33,921 nucleotides of DNA from an uncultured Agathobacter sp. (GTDB lineage: Bacteria; Bacillota; Clostridia; Lachnospirales; Lachnospiraceae): assembly GCA_934358675.1 (NCBI GenBank), contig CAKRKX010000015.1:1-33921 (forward strand), read 5' to 3'. How positions within the stretch are numbered: the first letter of the stretch is position 1; each line of letters begins with the position of its first letter. The translations under genes and the position numbers were made by a program. Of this stretch, positions 24,901 to 31,690 are shown piece after piece. Under the pieces are notes generated by a model. That model had not been told where the DNA came from and ran no database searches. It saw only the letters and a list, made by a program, of their open reading frames with translations.

Positions 24901-26001
24901 TTACTCTGTTTTACTCTGGTCCTTAATATGTGCGATCACCATGACCGCAATGCGGAACGTCATCGCATCGTCAAACGTTCTGATATCCAGCCCGATTGCT
25001 TTCTGGATTCTTTCCAGACGATAGACCAGCGTATTTCGATGAACATACAGCTGTCTTGCCGTCTCTGAAATATTCAGATTGTTCTCGAAAAACTTATTGA
25101 TGGTCGACATCGCCTCTTCATCCTCTAAGATATCCGGAATATGATCCCCGAATACCTCCTTGATGAACATATTACATAAACTCATCGGAAGCTGATAAAT
25201 AAGTCTTCCGATTCCTAATTTTCCATATGAAATCGTATCGTATTCCGCATAGAATACACGTCCCACCTCGAGCGCCATCTTCGCTTCCTGATAAGATTCC
25301 GCGATCTCCGCAAGCTGCATCACAACATTGCCGTATCCGACGCGCACCTTGATCATCGCCTCCATATGCAGGTTATCCACAAGACTGTCCGCGATCGCAC
25401 GCAGCCCCTCCTCCATATTAGCTTCCTCGATATGGGTTACGTCTTTGATCAGCACGACGCTGTGCTGATCAACGCTGGTCACAAAATCTCCCGCCCGAAT
25501 ATTCGACAGGTTCTTGACCAGCTCCATCGCAACATCATTGTTCTTATTACCGGTATCAATGACAAAAGCGACACGCGGCGCGGCAAGAATATGGTGCTTC
25601 TTCGCCTTTCCATAGATGTCAACGATCAGCATATTGCCGAGCAATATATTCTGTATAAAATTGTTGCGGTCAAACTGTTCCGCAAAACTCATCACAAGAT
25701 TACGAATCTGACAGACTGCCATCTGCGCGTAGACTGCATAGGTCTCATCCGGCACCTTGCAGACAAGTACATACTCCATCTCACCCTCTACCATGATCTT
25801 GTAGAGATGATAATCCTGATAGGTCTGACGCTCCGCAAGTGATTCTGCAAATTCTGCCACAACACGTTCAAGCGTATTGGTCACTTCCATCTCGTCGGTA
25901 TATGCCACAAGTTTTCCTTTTGCTCCAAAAAGCGCCGTTTCCATCCGGCAGATTTCCTCAATCTCATTTAATGAATTCTGTAATTTTTGATTTGACAGCA
26001 T
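24901..26001 (-). CDS. CdaR/PucR family transcriptional regulator
   Basis: A 366-residue DNA-binding regulator. The last 66 residues match the HTH_30 domain of CdaR/PucR proteins: NISETARQLYVHRNTLVYRLERI followed by GLDIRTFDDAMTFRIAV. The central part (about 150-290) has the GGDEF-like fold region common in this family (VRVGYGNVVMQLAEIAESYQEAKMAL). The N-terminus does not show an obvious diacid-recognition domain, so the effector is unknown. ATG 26001 follows CGGAGG, directly after a terminator-like hairpin. Placement just after the sugar ABC ATPase gene suggests carbohydrate-related control; this is inference. Confidence 0.85.
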   Translation of the reverse strand: MLSNQKLQNSLNEIEEICRMETALFGAKGKLVAYTDEMEVTNTLERVVAEFAESLAERQTYQDYHLYKIMVEGEMEYVLVCKVPDETYAVYAQMAVCQIRNLVMSFAEQFDRNNFIQNILLGNMLIVDIYGKAKKHHILAAPRVAFVIDTGNKNNDVAMELVKNLSNIRAGDFVTSVDQHSVVLIKDVTHIEEANMEEGLRAIADSLVDNLHMEAMIKVRVGYGNVVMQLAEIAESYQEAKMALEVGRVFYAEYDTISYGKLGIGRLIYQLPMSLCNMFIKEVFGDHIPDILEDEEAMSTINKFFENNLNISETARQLYVHRNTLVYRLERIQKAIGLDIRTFDDAMTFRIAVMVIAHIKDQSKTE

Positions 26002-26020
26002 GGATTTTCCTCCGATTAGA

Positions 26021-26050
26021 AAACCGGGTGTAAATCCTCACACCCGGTTT
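26021..26050 (-). terminator. Terminator-like hairpin between msmK and the cdaR-like gene
   Basis: A perfect 11-bp stem, AAACCGGGTGT (26021-26031) with ACACCCGGTTT (26040-26050), encloses an 8-base loop. On the minus strand it is followed by TCTAAT, giving a short T-tract. It lies 30 bases past the msmK stop and 20 bases before the next ATG, downstream of a strong promoter, so it may also act as an attenuator. Confidence 0.75.
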
Positions 26051-26069
26051 CATCATTTACAACTATATA

Positions 26070-26098
26070 ATTTTAACGAACTAGTTGGTAATTGTCAA
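26070..26098 (-). promoter_or_regulatory. Consensus sigma-A promoter at the 3' end of msmK, reading into the cdaR-like gene
   Basis: On the minus strand a perfect TTGACA (26093-26098), a 17-base spacer and TAAAAT (26070-26075) overlap the last codons and stop of msmK. The predicted start point is near 26063, so the transcript would begin just ahead of the hairpin at 26021-26050. Confidence 0.7.
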
Positions 26099-27193
26099 TT
26101 CTGTTTCCTTATCGAATACATGAATCTTATGTGGATCGAAAGCAAGCTTGATGTGATCACCGTAACGAGCAGGTGTATCAGAAGCAACCTTAGCAGTCAT
26201 GTTAGCGCCTGCAACTGTGTAGTACAGTAATACTTCAGCACCAAGTAACTCGTATCCTGTTACATCAGACTCAACGATGCTTCCCGGATACTTAGCAAGT
26301 GTCTCAGCATCATCAGAGATATCCTCTGGTCTGATACCGAAGATAACTTTCTTTCCGTTGTAGCCGCCATCGATAAGCTTCTTAGACTTGTCAGCCGGAA
26401 GATCGATTGCGTAATCAGCGAACTTAAGTGTTGCAACATCACCGTTTACAGCAACATCAGCATCTACGAAGTTCATCTGTGGAGATCCGATGAATCCTGC
26501 TACGAATAAGTTGTTCGGCTCATTGTATAATTTCTGTGGGCTATCAACCTGCATGATAACACCATCTTTTAATACAACGATTCTTGTTCCGAGTGTCATA
26601 GCCTCTGTCTGATCATGTGTTACGTAGATGATTGTAGCACCTAATCTGTTATGTAAAGAAGCGATCTCAGATCTCATCTGTACACGCAGCTTTGCATCCA
26701 GGTTTGATAAAGGCTCATCCATAAGGAATACCTTAGGATTACGAACGATTGCACGACCCATGGCAACACGCTGTCTCTGTCCACCGGAAAGAGCCTTTGG
26801 CTTACGATCAAGTAACTTCTCAAGGTCAAGGATTCTTGCTGCTTCCTCAACTTTTGCCTTAATCTCATCCTTCGGAACTTTTCTTAACTTAAGACCGAAT
26901 GCCATATTGTCAAATACTGTCATATGTGGGTACAGAGCGTAGTTCTGGAATACCATTGCGATATCTCTGTCCTTAGGCTCAACATCGTTTACTACCTTTC
27001 CGTCGATGATCAGCTCACCGGAAGAAATCTCCTCGAGACCTGCGATCATACGAAGGGTTGTAGACTTACCACATCCTGAAGGTCCTACGAAGATGATGAA
27101 CTCCTTGTCTTCTACGTCCAGGTTAAAATCCTTAACAGCTTCAAATCCGTTAGGATATACTTTGCATACATTCTTTAATGATAAACTTGCCAT
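26081..27193 (-). CDS. msmK: Sugar ABC transporter ATP-binding protein (MsmK/UgpC/MalK family)
   Basis: Cytoplasmic ATPase that powers carbohydrate ABC importers. The 370 residues show Walker A GPSGCGKST (37-45), Q-loop VFQNYALYPHMTV, signature LSGGQRQRVAMGRAIVRNP (135 on), Walker B VFLMDEPLSNLDAKLR and switch His193 in VTHDQTEAMT. A C-terminal TOBE/OB regulatory region follows (IFGIRPEDI near 290). No permease or binding protein is adjacent, so it is probably the shared ATPase used by several sugar importers, as MsmK is in other Firmicutes. ATG 27193 follows TAGGAGG. The codon choice looks like that of a highly expressed gene. Confidence 0.93.
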   Translation of the reverse strand: MASLSLKNVCKVYPNGFEAVKDFNLDVEDKEFIIFVGPSGCGKSTTLRMIAGLEEISSGELIIDGKVVNDVEPKDRDIAMVFQNYALYPHMTVFDNMAFGLKLRKVPKDEIKAKVEEAARILDLEKLLDRKPKALSGGQRQRVAMGRAIVRNPKVFLMDEPLSNLDAKLRVQMRSEIASLHNRLGATIIYVTHDQTEAMTLGTRIVVLKDGVIMQVDSPQKLYNEPNNLFVAGFIGSPQMNFVDADVAVNGDVATLKFADYAIDLPADKSKKLIDGGYNGKKVIFGIRPEDISDDAETLAKYPGSIVESDVTGYELLGAEVLLYYTVAGANMTAKVASDTPARYGDHIKLAFDPHKIHVFDKETELTITN

Positions 27194-27230
27194 TTTGAAA
27201 AACCTCCTAAGTAATGTTCGTACTTTTCAT

Positions 27231-27243
27231 GTCCTTTAAGGAC
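27231..27243. promoter_or_regulatory. Perfect palindrome in the msmK leader
   Basis: GTCCTTTAAGGAC is a perfect 6-1-6 inverted repeat lying 37 bases before the msmK ATG and downstream of a TATTATACT -10-like stretch (near 27256-27264, minus strand) that lacks a clear -35. It could be an operator or a small RNA hairpin. Confidence 0.4.
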
Positions 27244-27370
27244 TTCTTACAATAAGTATAATACATAAGGTTGATCTAAAATACCACCGTCAAACCGCCA
27301 AAGATTTTTTGCTGCTTCTTGTCACTTTGACGAATCCCCCATCGGCACCATGCCGCTTTCGGCAAAAAGA

Positions 27371-28012
27371 CTATAATTTCGAATAACCGAAGCCGTTGAC
27401 CATCGCCTCAATCTTGTGTCCCTTCTTGCAGAACGGACAATCCTGTGCGCTGTAGGCTTCGTATCCTGTAATATCCTCTTTATCAAATAACGCTTCCACT
27501 TCCACTCCGTCTACCGTTTTAACGGTACTGAACAAAGAAGCCACTCCCTCAACCATTCCGCCATAATAACGAATGCATTCCAGGCTGCGCCGGATCGTCT
27601 CGCCTGTCGTTGTCGTTGCAAGAAGCAGGACCACATGTTTTCCGGCGATTGCCCCCTTGTTATTATCTCTGAAAAGCATCTGATTGTTGTTATTAAACTC
27701 CGGTGTTACAACATAGATCGTTTCATGGCGGTTTGTTGACAAAACGCCTCCGTTCTCAATCTCCTGGCTGAGGAAAGCACCTACAACCTCTGTGCCGTCC
27801 ATACAAACGATCGTATCCACATACTCTGCTCTTGGCATGCGGGAGTACAATACCTTTGCTGCTTCCTTTGCCTCGCCTGCGCGCGTCTTTAAACTGGTCA
27901 CATCCACATAATAATTAATATGGGAATGGCTGGTCGCAAAATGCCCCGGAATAGCATGCATAGCAAGCAGATTACTTTCTTTTGAATAAAATTTCACCAT
28001 ACGATTTTCCAT
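27371..28012 (-). CDS. Phosphoribosyltransferase-fold protein with degenerate PRPP loop
   Basis: A 213-residue cytoplasmic protein resembling type I phosphoribosyltransferases (orotate PRTase-like). A central beta-strand and loop read HVVLLLATTTTGETIRRSLE (126-145), in the position of the PRPP-binding motif. The usual acidic pair before the threonines (as in VLVDDVxTTG) is absent, being LATTTTG here. The C-terminus has a CPFC pair (C192, C195) that may bind zinc. ATG 28012 follows AGGAGG. It has its own promoter and so is probably a single-gene unit between dut and msmK. True substrate unknown; a regulatory or altered PRTase is possible. Confidence 0.7.
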   Translation of the reverse strand: MENRMVKFYSKESNLLAMHAIPGHFATSHSHINYYVDVTSLKTRAGEAKEAAKVLYSRMPRAEYVDTIVCMDGTEVVGAFLSQEIENGGVLSTNRHETIYVVTPEFNNNNQMLFRDNNKGAIAGKHVVLLLATTTTGETIRRSLECIRYYGGMVEGVASLFSTVKTVDGVEVEALFDKEDITGYEAYSAQDCPFCKKGHKIEAMVNGFGYSKL

Positions 28013-28042
28013 AGTAAATACCTCCTGTCAAATACTGATTAT

Positions 28043-28071
28043 ATTATAAAACACCGGCCCGCCTACTGCAA
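28043..28071 (-). promoter_or_regulatory. Promoter of the phosphoribosyltransferase-like gene, overlapping the dut terminator
   Basis: On the minus strand TTGCAG (28066-28071), a 17-base spacer and TATAAT (28043-28048) are present; a second TATAAT overlaps at 28038-28043. The spacer is the right arm of the dut terminator stem. Confidence 0.5.
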
Positions 28072-28083
28072 GCCAGTGTTTTC
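28047..28083 (-). terminator. Intrinsic terminator after dut
   Basis: On the minus strand AAAACACTGGC (28072-28082) pairs with GCCGGTGTTTT (28048-28058), 11 bp with one U-G pair, followed by ATAATATAAT. It stands 16 bases after the dut stop and ends the der-plsY-gpsA-dut run. Confidence 0.75.
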
Positions 28084-28098
28084 TCCATCCATCTTAAA

Positions 28099-28533
28099 TT
28101 ATGCTTTTCCGGTACTTCCGAATCCTCCGCGGTCCGAATGATCCAGATGCTTTACTTCCTCGAATTGAATCTTCGGCTGGTTTTCCATAATACGGAACTG
28201 TGCCACACGGTCATTCACATGGATCACGGTGTCCCTTGTCGCATAGACCGGCATCCGCCACATATCGTTGTCGCCGCAGTATGTGTTATCGACGATTCCG
28301 ATGCTGTTGGTCTGGATCAGTCCCCAGGTCTTAAACGTGGAGCTTCTCGGCACAAGGTGCGCCTCATATCCCTTCGGCAGCTCCATCGCAATACCGAGCG
28401 GGATCAAAGCGAAATCCCCCGCGTGCAGCGTCACTTCCTCCGAAGCGCGCACATCGATCCAGTCGGACTTGCCCTCAATGTAATCCAGTTTCTCTATCTC
28501 ATCCGTAAAATACTTGATTCTAATCTTCTCCAT
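28099..28533 (-). CDS. dut: dUTP diphosphatase
   Basis: Hydrolyses dUTP to dUMP, keeping uracil out of DNA and supplying thymidylate synthesis. The 144-residue protein has the five trimeric dUTPase motifs in order: DVRAS (27-31), PRSSTFKTWGL (62 on), GIVDNTYCGDND (79-90), RVAQFRI (109-115) and the C-terminal arm RGGFGSTGK (135-143). It starts 3 bases after gpsA and uses a GGGAG ribosome site inside the end of that gene. Confidence 0.95.
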   Translation of the reverse strand: MEKIRIKYFTDEIEKLDYIEGKSDWIDVRASEEVTLHAGDFALIPLGIAMELPKGYEAHLVPRSSTFKTWGLIQTNSIGIVDNTYCGDNDMWRMPVYATRDTVIHVNDRVAQFRIMENQPKIQFEEVKHLDHSDRGGFGSTGKA

Positions 28534-28536
28534 CGG

Positions 28537-29550
28537 TTATGACTCCCATTCCATTTGTGTATGTTCCGGGCGTTTCTCCCGGATCATAAGCTCTCTTACC
28601 GCATCCTTTGCCGGTTTATCCGCAAAAAGCACCTCATTTACTTCCTCGATGATCGGCAGCTCGATATCATACTTCTTCGCCAGTGCAAGTGCCGCCTTTG
28701 CCGAGTACACGCCCTCGACAACCATTTTCACTTCGTCCATCGCCTGCTGCATGGTATATCCCTGTCCGATCAGCATTCCTGCCTTGCGGTTGCGGCTGTG
28801 TTTACTCTCGCAGGTTACGATCAGATCGCCGATTCCGGTAAGTCCGCATAATGTTTCCAGTTTTGCGCCCATCGCCACTGCAAGTCTGGCTATCTCTGTG
28901 ATTCCTCTTGTAATGAGTGCAGCCTTCGTATTATCGCCGTATCCGAGACCGTCCGCCATACCGGCAGCCAGTGCGATCACGTTTTTAAGCGAACCGCCAA
29001 GTTCCATTCCAAGCATGTCCGGACTCGTATATACCCGGAATACATCATTCATAAATAAATCCTGAATGCGTTCTGCAGATGCCTTTGTCTTTGCGCCTGC
29101 AACAACCGTTGTCGGAAGTCCGATTCCGACTTCTTCCGCATGGGACGGCCCACACATAACCGTAACATCTGCACATGGGATCTCCTGTTCGACCACATCC
29201 GAGATCGTCATCAGCGTATCTTCTTCAATTCCCTTAGCCACACAGACAATCATCTGTCCTTCTCTGACAAACGGAGCCATGTTTTTGGCCGTGCTTCTTG
29301 TAAATACGGAAGGCACGGCAAGAACCAGAACATCCTGTCCCTCGATCGCTGCACCTAAATCGGTTGTAAATTCCATATCTTCCGGCAGCTTGACTCCCGG
29401 AAGCTTATCCACATGCTCATGCTTTTCGCGCAGCATCGCAATCTCAGATTCCACGATTGACCACACCGTAACCGCATGTCCGTTTGTATGTAATAATTTA
29501 GCAAGAGCGATTCCCCAGCTTCCTGCCCCGATAACTGAAATCTTTGCCAC
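28537..29550 (-). CDS. gpsA: Glycerol-3-phosphate dehydrogenase [NAD(P)+]
   Basis: Reduces dihydroxyacetone phosphate to sn-glycerol-3-phosphate for phospholipid synthesis. I start at GTG 29550 (M-AKISVIGAGSWG), 337 residues, because AAGGAG lies 7 bases upstream and the family N-terminus begins there; an upstream open extension runs back into plsY. Rossmann motif GAGSWGIALA, VCVAKGIE, CGPSHAEEV, the catalytic ELGGSLKNVIALAAG lysine block and GLTGIGDLIVTC are all visible. It begins 1 base after the plsY stop (TAAGGTG), so the two lipid genes are tightly coupled. Confidence 0.96.
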   Translation of the reverse strand: MAKISVIGAGSWGIALAKLLHTNGHAVTVWSIVESEIAMLREKHEHVDKLPGVKLPEDMEFTTDLGAAIEGQDVLVLAVPSVFTRSTAKNMAPFVREGQMIVCVAKGIEEDTLMTISDVVEQEIPCADVTVMCGPSHAEEVGIGLPTTVVAGAKTKASAERIQDLFMNDVFRVYTSPDMLGMELGGSLKNVIALAAGMADGLGYGDNTKAALITRGITEIARLAVAMGAKLETLCGLTGIGDLIVTCESKHSRNRKAGMLIGQGYTMQQAMDEVKMVVEGVYSAKAALALAKKYDIELPIIEEVNEVLFADKPAKDAVRELMIREKRPEHTQMEWES

Positions 29551-29551
29551 C

Positions 29552-30199
29552 TTATTTCTCCTTTTTGCTTCCAAATTTGTTCTCCGTTCCATTTACAAGA
29601 CGCACAATGTTCTGTCTGTGCCGCCACAAAGCCATTGCCGTAAAGCAGGCACTGACGATATAGAACTCAATCCGTGTTGCACCTTCAAGATGCAGATATC
29701 CCAGTTGTCCAAACACAATCACCTGCACCAGATAACTTGTCACCACAAGGATGGAACCTAACGATACATATCTTGTGACTGCCACTGAAAGAATAAATAA
29801 AAACAGGCAGATTGGAGCCGCTGCCGGGCATACCGCAAGAATCATTCCGGATGTGCAGGCAATGCCTTTGCCTCCTTTAAACTGAAGGTAACAAGGGAAA
29901 TTATGACCTAAAACACTTCCGAATCCTGCATATAATTCCAATACCTTTGTAGCATCCCCGTATGTATTTTTAAAAATCAGCTTAACCAATAACACGGCAA
30001 AGATTGCCTTAAACAGATCCCCAAGGAATGTGATCGCACCGGCTTTCCAGCCGAGCACGCGAAGCGAGTTGGTCGTTCCCGCGTTGCCGCTTCCTTCCTT
30101 TCGGATATCGATTCCCTTGGACTTTCCATAAATATACGCTGTCTGAAACAAGCCAAATGCATAGCCGATCAGAAGCGATGCAATTCTTGCGATAATCAT
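29552..30199 (-). CDS. plsY: Acyl-phosphate:glycerol-3-phosphate acyltransferase
   Basis: Membrane enzyme that transfers an acyl group from acyl-phosphate to glycerol-3-phosphate, the first acylation in phospholipid synthesis. The 215-residue polytopic protein (about five membrane segments) has the three PlsY motifs: GSGNAGTTNSLRVLG (37 on), GHNFPCYLQFKGGKGIA and a C-terminal GALWRHRQN-type end (MALWRHRQNI). It lies 4 bases after der and is followed by gpsA, whose product makes its substrate. Confidence 0.95.
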   Translation of the reverse strand: MIIARIASLLIGYAFGLFQTAYIYGKSKGIDIRKEGSGNAGTTNSLRVLGWKAGAITFLGDLFKAIFAVLLVKLIFKNTYGDATKVLELYAGFGSVLGHNFPCYLQFKGGKGIACTSGMILAVCPAAAPICLFLFILSVAVTRYVSLGSILVVTSYLVQVIVFGQLGYLHLEGATRIEFYIVSACFTAMALWRHRQNIVRLVNGTENKFGSKKEK

Positions 30200-30203
30200 T
30201 TCA

Positions 30204-31526
30204 TTACTCTTCCTTTCGCTCTCTCGTAATAAATTTCAGTGCCGTGCCACGGAATCCGAACGTATCGCGGATACGGTTCTCCAAGTATCTCGTGTACGAA
30301 AAATGCATCAGATTCTTGTCATTGACAAACACTACGAAAGTTGGCGGCTTGACTGCCACCTGCGTCACGTAATAGATCTTCAGGCGCTTGCCTTTGTCCG
30401 TCGGCGGCTGCTGCATCGCAACAGCCTCCGCAACGATCTCATTTAAGACACCAGTTGCGACACGCATGCTGTTGTTCTCAATAACCACATCGATCATCTC
30501 AAACACCTTGTTTAAGCGTTGTCCCGACTTTGCAGAGATAAACAGGATCTCCGCATACGGCATAAAGCTTAATACCTGACGGATTCTCTCCGTATATTTC
30601 TTAACAGTATTGTTATCTTTCTCGATCGCATCCCACTTATTGACGGCGATAATGATTCCCTTACCTCGGTCATGTGCGATGCCGGCGATCTTGGCATCCT
30701 GCTCGGTCACGCCCTCGATCGCATCGATCACGATGATAACAACATCCGCACGCTCCACTGCCGTAACGGCACGGATGATACTGTATCGCTCAATCTCTTC
30801 CTTGATCTTATTCTTTCTACGAAGTCCCGCTGTATCGATAAAGACGTAGTCCTGTCCGTTATAACGGATATCCGTATCGATCGCATCTCTTGTCGTACCG
30901 GCAATATCCGACACGATCACGCGGTCCTCCTGCGCGAGTTTATTAATAAGAGAAGACTTACCTACATTCGGCTTACCGATGATCGCTACCTTCGGGCGCT
31001 CATCTTCCGGCTGATCCTGTGCGGAATCCGGGAAGTACTTGACCACTTCATCGAGCATATCGCCGAGTCCCAACATGGAAGACGCCGATACCGGATACGG
31101 CTCTCCGATTCCGAGATTGTAAAACTCATAGACATCCGGCATAAACTTCTCAAAACTGTCCACCTTGTTTACGACCAGAACGACCGGTTTCTTCGAGCGG
31201 CGCAGCATATCCGCAACCTTCGAATCCGCATCCTGAAGACCCTGACGCACGTCTGTGATAAACATGATCACGTCCGCTGTCGCGATCGCAATCTCCGCCT
31301 GCTCACGCATCTGGGATAAAATAATATCGCCGCTGTCCGGCTCGATTCCGCCGGTATCGATCAGTGTAAAATTATAATTCAACCAGGTTACATCCGCATA
31401 AATACGGTCTCTTGTGACACCCGGTGTGTCCTTGACAATCGAGATACGCTCTCCTGCCAGTGTGTTAAAAAGCGTTGACTTACCCACATTCGGGCGTCCA
31501 ACGATTGCTACGACCGGTTTACTCAT
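30204..31526 (-). CDS. der: GTPase Der (EngA), ribosome assembly
   Basis: Essential tandem GTPase for 50S subunit maturation. The 440 residues hold two G domains, each with a complete set: GRPNVGKST (10-18), [12 protein letters not shown] and NKVD in the first; GKPNVGKSS (near 182), [16 protein letters not shown] and NKWD in the second. A KH-like C-terminal domain follows, ending in [23 protein letters not shown]. It heads the der-plsY-gpsA-dut run with its own promoter and a short leader. Confidence 0.97.
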   Translation of the reverse strand: MSKPVVAIVGRPNVGKSTLFNTLAGERISIVKDTPGVTRDRIYADVTWLNYNFTLIDTGGIEPDSGDIILSQMREQAEIAIATADVIMFITDVRQGLQDADSKVADMLRRSKKPVVLVVNKVDSFEKFMPDVYEFYNLGIGEPYPVSASSMLGLGDMLDEVVKYFPDSAQDQPEDERPKVAIIGKPNVGKSSLINKLAQEDRVIVSDIAGTTRDAIDTDIRYNGQDYVFIDTAGLRRKNKIKEEIERYSIIRAVTAVERADVVIIVIDAIEGVTEQDAKIAGIAHDRGKGIIIAVNKWDAIEKDNNTVKKYTERIRQVLSFMPYAEILFISAKSGQRLNKVFEMIDVVIENNSMRVATGVLNEIVAEAVAMQQPPTDKGKRLKIYYVTQVAVKPPTFVVFVNDKNLMHFSYTRYLENRIRDTFGFRGTALKFITRERKEE

Positions 31527-31542
31527 GTTCTACCTCACTTCT

Positions 31543-31572
31543 ATTCTATATAAAACCTCTGTGCATTCACAA
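31543..31572 (-). promoter_or_regulatory. Probable sigma-A promoter of der
   Basis: On the minus strand TTGTGA (31567-31572) is followed by TAGAAT (31543-31548, spacer 18) or by TATAGA (31545-31550, spacer 16). The predicted leader is only about 10-15 bases long. Confidence 0.6.
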
Positions 31573-31623
31573 TAATGCGTTCCTCTTCCTGCCATCTTCT
31601 GCAAAGTTTCTATAAATGCACGC

Positions 31624-31655
31624 AAAAATCAAGCAGGTCTTACCCGCTTGATTTT
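31624..31655 (-). terminator. Intrinsic terminator after the ABC permease gene
   Basis: AAAATCAAGC (31625-31634) pairs with GCTTGATTTT (31646-31655), and the stem can extend by two G-C pairs past one mismatch. Both strands show a T-run after the stem, and it lies 36 bases past the permease stop. Confidence 0.8.
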
Positions 31656-31690
31656 ACAATAACGCGTGGCACTTGTAAAGTCCCACTCGT

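Noticed and set aside
29551..29592. Longer gpsA with 14 extra N-terminal residues
   Set aside because: The family begins at (M)AKISVIGAGSWG, and a GTG with AAGGAG 7 bases upstream sits exactly there; the extension overlaps plsY.
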